From Paenibacillus sp. 598K (GTDB taxonomy: Bacteria; Bacillota; Bacilli; Paenibacillales; Paenibacillaceae), in assembly GCF_003851045.1 (NCBI RefSeq), contig NZ_BFBX01000003.1, forward strand, positions 54,099 through 102,879: a stretch of 48,781 nt of DNA. Reading direction: 5' to 3'. The notes beneath the pieces are model-generated. The model saw nothing but the letters and a program-made list of their open reading frames with translations, did not search any database and was not told the origin of the DNA. This document shows positions 17,394-25,987 of this stretch, one piece after another. Position 1 is the first letter of the stretch. Each line of letters opens with the position of its first letter. Made by a program: the position numbers and the translations under genes.

Positions 17394-18161
17394 ATGACTT
17401 TACTTGCAAAAACAAGAACGCTGAACCGGTTGCTGCAACGAGCGGCCGGCAAGGCGCTGAACTTCCGGGAGATGGCAGAGGTGCTATGCAGCACGATCCA
17501 GGCCGATGTGTTCGTCGTCAGTCGACGCGGCAAGGTGCTGGGCAGCGCGGCGGTCGGGGTGTGGGAGCATGAGCTGCTGCGCTCCTCGGGCGATGAGCTG
17601 CGGTTCCCGGAGGAGAGCAATGACCAACTGCTTCAGGTGCAGGAAACCGCAACGAACGTGCAGGCGGACGAACGGCTCAGTCTGTCGACGCCTGATGTTC
17701 GGATGAAGGGCATCCTGACGATTATTCCGATCCAGGGCGGAGGCGACCGCTTAGGTACGGTCGTGCTTGCACGCCAAACCGATTCGTTCGACGACGATGA
17801 CCTGATCCTGGCAGAGTATGGCTCGACGCTGATCGGCATGGAGATATTGCGCGAGCGTGCCGAAGAAGTCGAGCTGGAAGCGAGAAGCCGCGCCGTCGTA
17901 TCGGTCGCGGTTAGTTCCTTGTCCTTCAGCGAGCTTGAAGCCGTCGAGCATATTTTCGAGGAGTTGGGCAGCCGGGAAGGGCTGTTGGTCGCGTCCAAGG
18001 TAGCCGACCGGGTAGGCATTACCCGCTCGGTGATCGTTAATGCGCTACGCAAGCTCGAAAGCGCCGGCGTCATCGAGAGCCGTTCGCTCGGCATGAAAGG
18101 AACGTATATCAAAATCCTTAACGAGCAGTTGATCCATGAATTGAACAAAATAAAAATATGA
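17394..18161 (+). CDS. codY: Global transcriptional regulator CodY
   Basis: A 255-residue protein. The N-terminal GAF domain senses branched-chain amino acids ([30 protein letters not shown]), and the C-terminal winged helix is highly conserved ([18 protein letters not shown], then [19 protein letters not shown]). CodY represses nutrient-acquisition and motility genes in low-GC Gram-positives when amino acids and GTP are plentiful. It starts at ATG after TAGGAGG. It lies at the end of the trmFO-hslV-hslU run and directly before the fla/che operon, as in B. subtilis; no strong CodY box was recognised before flgB. Confidence 0.97.
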   Translation: MTLLAKTRTLNRLLQRAAGKALNFREMAEVLCSTIQADVFVVSRRGKVLGSAAVGVWEHELLRSSGDELRFPEESNDQLLQVQETATNVQADERLSLSTPDVRMKGILTIIPIQGGGDRLGTVVLARQTDSFDDDDLILAEYGSTLIGMEILRERAEEVELEARSRAVVSVAVSSLSFSELEAVEHIFEELGSREGLLVASKVADRVGITRSVIVNALRKLESAGVIESRSLGMKGTYIKILNEQLIHELNKIKI

Positions 18162-18163
18162 GA

Positions 18164-18268
18164 GCTTCCTCATTCAACTCTCATTTCAAGAGTTGGAAGC
18201 GAGCGGCAAGTTGCTATGGAATTGGGATGTAATTAGGCACATAGCCCGAAGGGGCACCTTGCGGCAAC
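18164..18268 (+). promoter_or_regulatory. Folded leader region after codY, aptamer-like
   Basis: A first hairpin (GCTTC 18164-18168 with GAAGC 18196-18200, inner CAACTCT with AGAGTTG) has no T tract. A second enclosed domain runs from AGTTGC (18209-18214) to GCAACT (18264-18269), containing CCCGAAGGGG, and is followed immediately by a terminator hairpin. An enclosed fold directly joined to a terminator is the general layout of riboswitches. I could not match it to a family I know, so it is a candidate only. It is also simply the 3' region of codY. Confidence 0.35.
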
Positions 18269-18304
18269 TGATGATTATTTTGCGATAGTCATCATTATTT
18301 TTTT
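18269..18304 (+). terminator. Intrinsic terminator 1 after codY
   Basis: A 10-bp stem pairs 18269-18278 with 18285-18294, with one G-T pair and loop TTTGCG, followed by TTATTTTTTT. It directly adjoins the GCAACT arm of the upstream fold and could end the codY transcript. Confidence 0.8.
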
Positions 18305-18353
18305 CAATATTATGCGAATCGTCATAAAAAAACAGGTATTTGTACCCTTGAAC

Positions 18354-18386
18354 GCCCTATCCGAGATAAAAGATAGGGCTTTTTTC
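18354..18386 (+). terminator. Intrinsic terminator 2 before the fla/che operon
   Basis: GCCCTATC (18354-18361) pairs with GATAGGGC (18372-18379), followed by TTTTTTC. This second strong terminator, 50 bases after the first, should isolate the fla/che operon from codY read-through. Confidence 0.9.
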
Positions 18387-18435
18387 TTATTGTTATATAA
18401 ATGGGAATTATGGAATATTATCTATGTGGCAAGGA

Positions 18436-18475
18436 TCGACAAACATTTCTCATTATTTTAATAAAGATTTGTCGA
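18436..18475 (+). promoter_or_regulatory. Inverted repeat in the fla/che promoter region
   Basis: TCGACAAA (18436-18443) and TTTGTCGA (18468-18475) form a perfect 8-bp inverted repeat with a further TTT/AAA pair inside. A possible promoter overlaps it: TCGACA at 18436 and TAATAA at 18459 with 17 bases between. No SigD-type sequence was seen. The rest of 18387-18548 is AT-rich and shows no gene. A regulator site is inferred. Confidence 0.35.
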
Positions 18476-18548
18476 AGAAAGAAGGAAAGATGTGGACGGT
18501 GTTGAATAGTATTAGTTACCGCATTATGGAGAAATGGGGGGTTCGTCA

Positions 18549-18962
18549 TTGAAAGTGTTGAACGGCGCGGCATTTGACCGATTGCAGCAAGCGATCAAGG
18601 CTGCCGAACTCAGACAAGGCGTCATATCGAATAATGTCGCCAATGTCGACACGCCTTTTTTCAAACGATCGGAGCTTGTTTTTGAGGACTATCTCGAAAA
18701 AGCGATGGAACAGCCGCAAGGCAACGGGCTGCCGGTAAAAAGGACCCATGCCAGGCACATGATTCCTGGGCAATTGAGTCGATCGGCAGAGATGCAGGTC
18801 GTCACGGATCATTCCACAGCGATGAACAATAACGTCAATAACGTCGACGTTGACCGGGAGATGTCGCTGCTCGCCAAAAATCAGCTGCGCTACAATCTGT
18901 TGATCAGCCAGATGGGCCACGATGTAAAAATGATGCGAACCGCGATCGAAGGGAGAGTATAA
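18549..18962 (+). CDS. flgB: Flagellar basal-body proximal rod protein FlgB
   Basis: A protein of about 137 residues with the rod/hook N-terminal motif GVISNNVANVDTPFFK and a C-terminal helix (REMSLLAKNQLRYNLLISQM), both needed for packing in the rod. The start is read as TTG at 18549, seven bases after GGGGGG. The in-frame ATG at 18534 sits on that ribosome binding site and would leave too little spacing for an upstream one. It is the first gene of the fla/che operon, as in Bacillus. Confidence 0.93.
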   Translation: MKVLNGAAFDRLQQAIKAAELRQGVISNNVANVDTPFFKRSELVFEDYLEKAMEQPQGNGLPVKRTHARHMIPGQLSRSAEMQVVTDHSTAMNNNVNNVDVDREMSLLAKNQLRYNLLISQMGHDVKMMRTAIEGRV

Positions 18963-18965
18963 CGG

Positions 18966-19418
18966 ATGAAGCTGTCGAACGGGTTTGATGCAAGCAGCTC
19001 GGCGCTGACCGCGCAGCGGTTCCGGATGGACATCATCTCCTCCAATATTGCCAATGCCGAAACGACCAGAGGTCGTCTGGTCAACGGAGTGTTCGAGCCG
19101 TATACACGCAAAATGGCAGTGATGTCACCGATCCAGCCGAAGTTCGCCGACATCCTCGGCAAGGAGATGTCGTCCGGCGGACAGGCCGGAGGCGTAAAGG
19201 TGACTCAGGTCATGGAGGATCGGACACCACCCAAGCTGGTCTATAATCCCAGTCATCCCGATGCAGATCCGCAAGGATATGTCAAAATGCCCAATGTCGA
19301 CGTCCTCAAGGAGATGGTGGATATGATCTCCGCGACCCGCTCCTATGAAGCAAATGTCACAGCCTTGAATGCGACAAAAGCCATGTTTACCAAAGCATTA
19401 GAGATCGGCAGAGCCTAA
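18966..19418 (+). CDS. flgC: Flagellar basal-body rod protein FlgC
   Basis: A 150-residue proximal rod protein. The N-terminal motif FRMDIISSNIANAETTRG and the C-terminal MVDMISATRSYEANVTALNATK are the two ends of the FlgC family that form the rod coiled-coil. It starts at ATG after GGGAGAG, three bases past the flgB stop. Nothing unusual was seen. Confidence 0.97.
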   Translation: MKLSNGFDASSSALTAQRFRMDIISSNIANAETTRGRLVNGVFEPYTRKMAVMSPIQPKFADILGKEMSSGGQAGGVKVTQVMEDRTPPKLVYNPSHPDADPQGYVKMPNVDVLKEMVDMISATRSYEANVTALNATKAMFTKALEIGRA

Positions 19419-19442
19419 TATTACCCCGGGAGGAACGAGATC

Positions 19443-19751
19443 ATGATAGGCAACCTTTTGCTGCAACCGGCAGCCGCTGCGGCCACGACGCAGCCGCACA
19501 ACCTCCAGACCAAGACGACACCGGCCCAGATGTCCCAGGACTTCAGTCAGTACCTGAAGGAAGCCATCGACGGTGTTGCCGCCCAAGAGAAAGGGGTACA
19601 TAACGTAACAGATCGTTTCATCGTCGGCCAAGCCGACGTATCGGAAGTCATGGTCGCTGCCAATCAGGCGCACCTCACGCTGCAATTGACCGCCCAGGTC
19701 CGCAACAAAGTCATCGAGTCCTACCAGGAAATCATGCGTATGCAGCTCTAA
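19443..19751 (+). CDS. fliE: Flagellar hook-basal body protein FliE
   Basis: A 102-residue protein joining the MS ring to the rod. The family core is visible in MSQDFSQYLKEAIDGVAAQEK and in VMVAANQAHLTLQLTAQVRNKVIESYQEIMRMQL at the C-terminus. It starts at ATG after GGGAGGAACGAG. The length and position between flgC and fliF are as expected. Confidence 0.96.
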   Translation: MIGNLLLQPAAAAATTQPHNLQTKTTPAQMSQDFSQYLKEAIDGVAAQEKGVHNVTDRFIVGQADVSEVMVAANQAHLTLQLTAQVRNKVIESYQEIMRMQL

Positions 19752-19784
19752 TCCGGCATAGTCGAAGCAAAGAGAGGTGAAATC

Positions 19785-21371
19785 GTGAACGAGAGGATCG
19801 CCCAATATCGAGAGCGGGTGGCTAGGTATTGGATGAATTTTACGGGGAAACAAAAAATCATGTTGGGCGTTGCCGTTGGATTGTTGATCTTGTCGGTCAT
19901 CGTGCTGACGTACCTGTTCTCCCGGACAGAATACGAGATGGTGTTCAAGGACCTCGACGCTGCCGATACGGCCGCGATTACAGAATATCTCCAAAGCAAC
20001 AACGTTCTGTATGAGCTCGGGCCGGATGGCTCCAGCATCCTGGTGCCCAGCGCTGTCGCCTCCAAGATCAGAATGGAGGTTGGCGCGCAAGGGTTGATCC
20101 AGAACGGATCCATCGGCTTCGAATCCTTTGGGACCAGCTCCTCGACCTTTGGTCGGACCGACAATGAGTTCAACGTCATGTATCGAAACGCGCTTAACGG
20201 CGAGATTCAGCGACTCCTCAACGGGATGAAGGGTGTACAAAGCTCGCGCGTACTGATCAATCTCCCGGAAGAAACGGTGTTCATGACCCCCGGCGAGCCG
20301 GAGCGCGCATCGGCATCAATCAATATGCAATTCAAGCTTGGACATACGCCTAGCCAAGCAGAGATCGACGGCTACTTTAATCTCGTCAAGACGGCGGTGC
20401 GCAATCTGAGCGTCGAGGACATCACGATTACAAGTCCAGAAGGGGAGCTGTTCCCAAGCGAGCTGTCGGCGGGCAGCAGTCTGACGACCCAGCCGGTAGA
20501 CGCCCAGTTCCAGATCCAGCGCAAGTTCGAAGGCGAACTGCGGAAGACGATCCAGAGCTACCTCGGCCGCATCTACGGTGTGGATCGCGTCAACGTAAGC
20601 ATCATCAGCAGTCTGAACTTCGATCAAAAAAACTCGACGGAATCGCTCGTCGTGCCATTGCCAGAAAACAACAACAACGGCATCATCATCTCCCAGGCGG
20701 AGACGAACGCCTCGGCTACCGGATCGGATGCTGCGACAGGCGGCGTAGTCGGAACAGGCGAGACGGATGTGCCAGGCTATCAAGCGGCGGATGGAGCCGG
20801 GACTTCCAGCTCAGAGGAATCGTCCAGGACGACCAATTATGAAGTAAGTCGGATCACGAATCAAATCGTGTCGGCTCCTTATCAGGTCAAAGATTTGTCG
20901 ATTAGTGTCGGATTGGCGACAGACACCATCTCGGAGGAGAGTCGCACCGAGCTTAATCGTTATCTCACCTCGATCGTCGTCGCGCAGCTGCGCGACTCGG
21001 GACAAAATGTCGATGACGCCAATCTGATGGCCCAGAAAGTATCGCTCTTCGCCCAGCCGTTCGTAAGTCTGGAGGAGGAGGGAGGATCGTCCGGACTATC
21101 GACGCCATGGATGATTGGTCTTGGTGCCCTGGCCCTGGTGCTGGTAGGCGGCGCGGCCTATATGATCGCAGCCCGCAGACGCAATCGTGCGCTCGCCGAA
21201 GAGCAAGCGCAGGAAGAGGAACTGCTGGAGACAGCGCAGGTCGAGTATCCGACGATCGATCTGGAGAACGTCGGCAACGAAAGTCAGGTTCGCAAGCAGT
21301 TGGAACAGCTCGCCAAGCGCAAGCCGGATGAATTCGTCAATCTGCTCCGCACTTGGCTCGTAGACGAATAG
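19785..21371 (+). CDS. fliF: Flagellar MS-ring protein FliF
   Basis: A 528-residue membrane ring protein that seeds basal-body assembly. Membrane segment 1 lies near residues 22-45 (KIMLGVAVGLLILSVIVLTY). Ring-building motifs with family features follow (MEVGAQGLI, VYRNALNGEIQRLL-type region, LPEETVF). A Ser/Gly-rich low-complexity loop spans about 295-350, membrane segment 2 begins near residue 442, and a cytoplasmic tail for FliG binding ends the protein. The start is GTG at 19785 after AGAGAGGTGA. Confidence 0.97.
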   Translation: MNERIAQYRERVARYWMNFTGKQKIMLGVAVGLLILSVIVLTYLFSRTEYEMVFKDLDAADTAAITEYLQSNNVLYELGPDGSSILVPSAVASKIRMEVGAQGLIQNGSIGFESFGTSSSTFGRTDNEFNVMYRNALNGEIQRLLNGMKGVQSSRVLINLPEETVFMTPGEPERASASINMQFKLGHTPSQAEIDGYFNLVKTAVRNLSVEDITITSPEGELFPSELSAGSSLTTQPVDAQFQIQRKFEGELRKTIQSYLGRIYGVDRVNVSIISSLNFDQKNSTESLVVPLPENNNNGIIISQAETNASATGSDAATGGVVGTGETDVPGYQAADGAGTSSSEESSRTTNYEVSRITNQIVSAPYQVKDLSISVGLATDTISEESRTELNRYLTSIVVAQLRDSGQNVDDANLMAQKVSLFAQPFVSLEEEGGSSGLSTPWMIGLGALALVLVGGAAYMIAARRRNRALAEEQAQEEELLETAQVEYPTIDLENVGNESQVRKQLEQLAKRKPDEFVNLLRTWLVDE

Positions 21372-21382
21372 AGGTGACCACG

Positions 21383-22396
21383 ATGGCCAAAACAATGCAA
21401 GGATTGACCGGACGCCAGAAGGCGGCCATCCTGCTGATCACGCTGGGACCGGAGGTCTCGGCCCAGATCTTCAAGCATCTGCGGGAGGACGAGATCGAGC
21501 AACTGACGCTTGAGATCGCCAATGTTCGCAAGGTGGACAGTCTCGACAAGGAGACGATCCTCGGCGAGTTCCATCAGATCTGCATGGCGCAGGAATACAT
21601 CTCCCAGGGCGGCATCGCCTACGCGAAGACGATCCTCGAGAAGGCACTCGGCGAGCAAAAGGCGCTTGATGTCATCAACCGCCTGACGGCGACGCTGCAG
21701 GTGCGGCCGTTCGACTTTGCGAGAAAAGCCGATCCAAGCCAAATTCTGAACTTTATCCAGAACGAAAACTCGCAGACGATCGCGCTCGTGTTGTCTTATC
21801 TGCAGTCCGAGCAATCCTCGGCGATCCTTTCGTCGCTGCCGCAGGAAAAGCAAGCCGATGTCGCGCGTCGGATCGCGCTCATGGACAGCACGTCGCCTGA
21901 GGTCATCTCGCAGGTGGAACGTATCCTCGAGCAGAAGCTGTCTGCGACTGTTACTCAAGATTACACCACTGCAGGCGGTATTGAATCAATTGTTCAAATA
22001 TTAAATGGCGTCGATCGCGGCACCGAGCGGACGATCCTCGACTCGCTGGAGATTCAGGACCCGGAGCTGGCGGAGGAGATCAAGAAGCGGATGTTTGTCT
22101 TCGAGGATATCGTCAACATCGACAACCGCTCGATCCAGCGGATCATTCGCGACATCGAAAATGCCGATCTGCAGCTGGCGCTCAAGGTGGCCAGCGAGGA
22201 GGTGCGCGATGCCGTATTCCGCAACATGTCGAAGCGGATGTCCGAAACCTTCAAGGAAGAGATGGAGTTTATGGGACCGGTCAGGCTGCGTGACGTCGAG
22301 GAGGCGCAGACGCGCATCGTAGCGACGATCCGCAGACTGGAGGAATCCGGCGAGATCATTATCGCTCGCGGCGGAGGAGATGATATCATTGTCTAA
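21383..22396 (+). CDS. fliG: Flagellar motor switch protein FliG
   Basis: A 337-residue rotor protein that couples stator force to rotation. It shows LTGRQKAAILLITLGPEVSAQIF at the N-terminus, the middle EXXR-type region, and a C-terminal torque domain with the charged stretch NIDNRSIQRIIRDIE. The start is ATG at 21383 after GAGGTGA. The open frame extends to an earlier TTG inside fliF, which is rejected. The stop overlaps the start of fliH. Confidence 0.97.
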   Translation: MAKTMQGLTGRQKAAILLITLGPEVSAQIFKHLREDEIEQLTLEIANVRKVDSLDKETILGEFHQICMAQEYISQGGIAYAKTILEKALGEQKALDVINRLTATLQVRPFDFARKADPSQILNFIQNENSQTIALVLSYLQSEQSSAILSSLPQEKQADVARRIALMDSTSPEVISQVERILEQKLSATVTQDYTTAGGIESIVQILNGVDRGTERTILDSLEIQDPELAEEIKKRMFVFEDIVNIDNRSIQRIIRDIENADLQLALKVASEEVRDAVFRNMSKRMSETFKEEMEFMGPVRLRDVEEAQTRIVATIRRLEESGEIIIARGGGDDIIV

Positions 22397-23231
22397 TTTG
22401 ATTAAATCCTCGCATGTCGTCCCGCTCGAGGAGCTGCGGCGGCTGCAATGGGAAGACCGCTATGCTGCGCTGTATCAGCCCCCAGTAGAGGAAGCGGCGG
22501 ATACGGCGCCTGCGGGTCCGGACGCGGAGACGATCTCGCTCCGGGATCAAATTATCAGTGATGCGGAAGCCTTCGCAGCCGAGCGAATCCAGGAGGGCAG
22601 GGCAACCGCAGACCGCCAGCTGGCCGAAGCGCAGGAGACGATCGAGCAGTGGTGGGAAGCCCGCCGCAGCTCGGATCTCCAGGTAGTCGAGGAGGCGCGC
22701 CAGTCGGGTGCCGAGCAAGGCTATCGCGAGGGCTACGAGCAGGCACAGGCAGATATCGAGCAGCAGTGGCAAGGCATCATGGCCGAGGCCAGGCAGATGC
22801 TCGAGGATGCGTACAAGATGCGCGAGTCGATCATCCAGGAGGCGGAGCCGTTCGTCGTCGATCTGAGCTGTGCGATCGCCGAGAAGGTGATCGGCAAGCA
22901 ACTCGCCGATATGCCCGAGCTGGCGCTCGAGCTGATCCGCAAGTCGCTGGCGCGGCGGCGGGAGCAAGGCGTCATTACGCTCTGCGTAGCTCCGGGCCAG
23001 CTTGCATTCGTGCAAGCAGCGCGCGAGGAGCTGGCGCTGGTCATCGATTCGCAAGCCGAGCTCCGTATTCTTCCGGATGCTTCGGTCAAGGATCGGGGCT
23101 GCGTCATTCGTTCGTCATTTGGCAGCATCGACGCTCGCATCGATACGCAGCTCGAGGAGATCAAGCGCGAGCTGACACAGCTGGCGCTGCAGGGCGAGGA
23201 GCGTGAAGCCGATGAATCGCCAAGCCTTTGA
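22389..23231 (+). CDS. fliH: Flagellar assembly protein FliH
   Basis: A protein of about 280 residues, the negative regulator and peripheral stalk of the export ATPase FliI. It has a Glu/Gln/Ala-rich coiled coil with GYREGYEQAQADIEQQW, followed by the C-terminal FliI-binding domain (AIAEKVIGKQL, VKDRGCVIRSSFGSIDARID). The start is read as TTG at 22389, nine bases after GGAGGAG and inside the fliG end; the ATG at 22380 directly touches that site. The stop lies inside fliI. Confidence 0.92.
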   Translation: MSNLIKSSHVVPLEELRRLQWEDRYAALYQPPVEEAADTAPAGPDAETISLRDQIISDAEAFAAERIQEGRATADRQLAEAQETIEQWWEARRSSDLQVVEEARQSGAEQGYREGYEQAQADIEQQWQGIMAEARQMLEDAYKMRESIIQEAEPFVVDLSCAIAEKVIGKQLADMPELALELIRKSLARRREQGVITLCVAPGQLAFVQAAREELALVIDSQAELRILPDASVKDRGCVIRSSFGSIDARIDTQLEEIKRELTQLALQGEEREADESPSL

Positions 23232-24537
23232 TCTGTCGCGTTATACCGAGCATCTGCGGACGATCGATCCGGTGCGGGTCAACGGCAAGGTAACCCAGGT
23301 CATCGGACTGACGGTGGAGTCGGAGGGACCAGATGCCAGCGTCGGTGACGTCTGCCTCATCTATCCCGCCAAGGCAGCCAAGCCGATCAAGGCCGAGGTC
23401 GTAGGCTTTCGTGACAACAAGGTTATCTTGATGCCGCTCGGCGATCTGCAGTCGATCGGACCGGGCTGCGATGTCGTCGGTACCGGCAAGCCGCTCACCG
23501 TACAGGTTGGGTCGGAGCTGCTCGGCAAGGTGCTGGACGGTTTGGGGCAACCGCTCGACGGCTCATTCATCCCGAAGCGGATGCCGCATTACTCGACCAA
23601 CAATCTGCCAGGCAATCCATTGGCGCGTCCTCGCGTACAGGAGCCGCTCAGCATCGGCGTGCGGGCGATCGACGGACTGCTCACGGTTGGCCGCGGACAG
23701 CGGGTCGGCATCTTTGCTGGCTCAGGCGTCGGCAAGAGCACGCTGCTCGGCATGATCGCACGCAACACCTCGGCTGACGTCAATGTGATCGCCCTGATCG
23801 GCGAACGGGGGCGCGAGGTGCTGGAGTTTATGGAGAAAGACCTTGGTCCTGAAGGCTTGGCGCGATCCGTGGTCGTCGTCGCGACCTCTGATCAGCCGGC
23901 CTTGATCCGGATGAAGGGAGCGCTCATCGCTACGTCGATCGCCGAATATTTCAGGGACCGCGGCTTGAACGTGATGTTGATGATGGATTCTGTCACACGT
24001 TATGCGATGGCGTTGCGGGAGGTTGGACTGGCGATCGGCGAACCGCCGGCGACGAGAGGGTATACGCCGTCGGTTTTCGCAGCGTTGCCCAAGCTGCTCG
24101 AGCGGGCCGGGACCGGACCAAGCGGCTCGATCACCGCCTTTTATACCGTATTGGTCGATGGCGACGATATGAACGAGCCGATCGCCGACGCGGTGCGGGG
24201 CATCCTGGACGGCCACATCGTGCTCAGCCGGGCGATCGCGCACAAGGGCCACTACCCGGCGATCGATATTTTGCAGTCGGTCAGCCGCGTCATGAAGGAG
24301 ATCGTCACCGAGGAGCACCAGGACGCGGCCAACGAGCTGAAGCGGCTGCTCGCGGTCTATCGGGATTCCGAGGATCTGATCAATATCGGCGCTTACCAGA
24401 GCGGCTCCAATCGCGAGATCGACAGAGCGATTGAGTATATCGACCGGATTAATGGCTACACGCAGCAAAAGACGACGGAGAACGTCGGGTTGGATGATTC
24501 GATCCGTCGTTTGCTAAACGATTTTTACAGGAGCTGA
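23212..24537 (+). CDS. fliI: Flagellum-specific ATPase FliI
   Basis: A 441-residue ATPase of the type III export apparatus, related to F1 beta. It has Walker A AGSGVGKST with Lys 175, GERGREVLEFM, Walker B VMLMMDSVTRYAMALREV, and GEPPATRGYTPSVFAALPKLLERAG. The start is ATG at 23212 after GAGGAGCG; the GTG at 23203 lies too close to the site. It overlaps the fliH end by 20 bases. Confidence 0.97.
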   Translation: MNRQAFDLSRYTEHLRTIDPVRVNGKVTQVIGLTVESEGPDASVGDVCLIYPAKAAKPIKAEVVGFRDNKVILMPLGDLQSIGPGCDVVGTGKPLTVQVGSELLGKVLDGLGQPLDGSFIPKRMPHYSTNNLPGNPLARPRVQEPLSIGVRAIDGLLTVGRGQRVGIFAGSGVGKSTLLGMIARNTSADVNVIALIGERGREVLEFMEKDLGPEGLARSVVVVATSDQPALIRMKGALIATSIAEYFRDRGLNVMLMMDSVTRYAMALREVGLAIGEPPATRGYTPSVFAALPKLLERAGTGPSGSITAFYTVLVDGDDMNEPIADAVRGILDGHIVLSRAIAHKGHYPAIDILQSVSRVMKEIVTEEHQDAANELKRLLAVYRDSEDLINIGAYQSGSNREIDRAIEYIDRINGYTQQKTTENVGLDDSIRRLLNDFYRS

Positions 24538-24546
24538 TCACGGACG

Positions 24547-24996
24547 ATGGCGAAGTTTCACTACCCGTACCAAAAAATCGTCGATCTGAAATCGAGCGAG
24601 CGCACGCAGGCCGAATGGATCCTGTCCACGGCGCTAGGCAAGCTGCAGGACGAGGAGCGGACGCTCGATGAGCTGCGCCGGGAAAAGGCGCAAAGACAGG
24701 AAGAGATGATGCATTCGGCCAGTCGTGTCGTATCGTTATCTCAGCTGCGCATCAGTCAGGACTATATCCGTTTCCTCGATGAGTGCATCGAGCGCAAGCT
24801 TGATGACGTATGCAGCGCCAGACGCGATGTCGAGATCAGTCAGGGCAAGCTGACCGACAAGATGATGGACGAGAAGGTATGGTTGAAGGCCAGGGAGAAG
24901 TCAGCGTTCCGGTTCCGGCAGGAGCTGCTGCTTCGGGAGCAGAATGAGCTGGACGAGATGGCGTCGGTCCGCTACGTATCGCCGGCCCATTCCTAG
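24547..24996 (+). CDS. fliJ: Flagellar export protein FliJ
   Basis: A 149-residue, strongly helical and charged protein typical of FliJ, which sits in the FliI ring like the gamma subunit of F1 and helps deliver chaperones. It starts KFHYPYQKIVDLKSSERTQAEW, a familiar FliJ N-terminus, and its length is normal. Sequence conservation in this family is low, so the call leans partly on position directly after fliI. Confidence 0.9.
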   Translation: MAKFHYPYQKIVDLKSSERTQAEWILSTALGKLQDEERTLDELRREKAQRQEEMMHSASRVVSLSQLRISQDYIRFLDECIERKLDDVCSARRDVEISQGKLTDKMMDEKVWLKAREKSAFRFRQELLLREQNELDEMASVRYVSPAHS

Positions 24997-25044
24997 CTGA
25001 GCCGCATCTGGCGGGTGTTGAGCATTTCCCGAGGAGGGGTGAAA

Positions 25045-25947
25045 GTGACGGAAGTAGAGGCTGAGAAAGGGTACAGCGGATGGGAACGGTTTTTATTTTT
25101 TATCGTGCCGATCCTGTTCACGGTGCTGCTCCTCGGCGCATTGGTAATTGTATTCAACGACGATCTTCGCAACAAAGCGCTCGCCTTGGGCAGCGAAATC
25201 CCGTTCGTCGGTTCCCTGCTGCCAAGCCCTCCGCAGACCGAGGAACAGATCGCCGCAGAGAAGGAAAAGGCGGCAGCGAAAAAGGACGACGATCAGCTAG
25301 GGGACCTGCAAGCATTGCTGCTCGCCAAGGAAGCCGAACTGACAGCAGCAACGGCGGCGGCGGCCAAGGCCGAGGAGCTGGCGAGCAACCTCCAGCGCGA
25401 GGTCGATCAGCTCAAGCGGGTCAGCGAAGAGCAGCAGCTCGACGACCAAGCCTATACGGACAATATTAAAAGCCTGGCTACCATGTATGCGCAAATGACG
25501 CCAAGCAAGGCGGCGCCGATCCTGCAGAGCATGACCACCGACGAAGCGGTGCTTATCCTTGGCGCGTTGCGGCCGGAGGATCGGGTACGGATCATGGAGA
25601 AGCTGTCGCCGACGTTTGCGGCCGATGTCACTGCCAAGATGAAGGACGCGATTCCGGCGAAGGACCAGCAGATCGCCGCGTTGCAGGCGCGGCTGGAGCA
25701 GCAAGACAAAGCATCGTCGCCGCCAACGACCCAGCTCGATGAGGCGCAACTGAGCGCTACCTTCTCCACCATGGATGCGAAAAGCGCTGCCGAGCTGCTG
25801 CTGAAGATGGCGGATCTGAGCCCGAGCAAGGTGTTGCGGATCTTGAATGCGGTCAATGCGAATGCCAGATCGTCGATCGTCGCAGAGATGTCTTCGCAGA
25901 ACAAGGAGATTACGGCGCAACTGGTAGCGAAGCTGATGCCGGGCTAG
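25045..25947 (+). CDS. MotE/YlxF-like flagellar protein with MgtE-N-type domain
   Basis: A 300-residue protein starting at GTG 25045 after GGAGGGGTG. It has a short cytoplasmic start, one membrane helix (FLFFIVPILFTVLLLGALVIVF), a Glu/Lys/Ala-rich coiled coil (about residues 75-145), and two stretches of MgtE-N-like repeats (MTPSKAAPILQSMTTDEAVLIL and ADLSPSKVLRILNAVN). Relatives occupy this slot between fliJ and fliK in Bacillus (ylxF) and are compared to MotE, a stator-associated chaperone. A periplasm-like or wall-side location with a role in motor function is inferred. Confidence 0.8.
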   Translation: MTEVEAEKGYSGWERFLFFIVPILFTVLLLGALVIVFNDDLRNKALALGSEIPFVGSLLPSPPQTEEQIAAEKEKAAAKKDDDQLGDLQALLLAKEAELTAATAAAAKAEELASNLQREVDQLKRVSEEQQLDDQAYTDNIKSLATMYAQMTPSKAAPILQSMTTDEAVLILGALRPEDRVRIMEKLSPTFAADVTAKMKDAIPAKDQQIAALQARLEQQDKASSPPTTQLDEAQLSATFSTMDAKSAAELLLKMADLSPSKVLRILNAVNANARSSIVAEMSSQNKEITAQLVAKLMPG

Positions 25948-25987
25948 ATGGGACGCCGAGAAAGAGGATGAAAGGAGGTGAAACATA

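Noticed and set aside
18268..18290. A hammerhead ribozyme core (CTGATGA) after codY
   Set aside because: The CTGATGA is part of a terminator stem; no GAAA box and no third stem follow.
18201..18304. A c-di-GMP (GEMM) riboswitch before the flagellar operon
   Set aside because: The place would fit, but the conserved GCAAAGCC-type core and the second paired arm with its receptor are not present.
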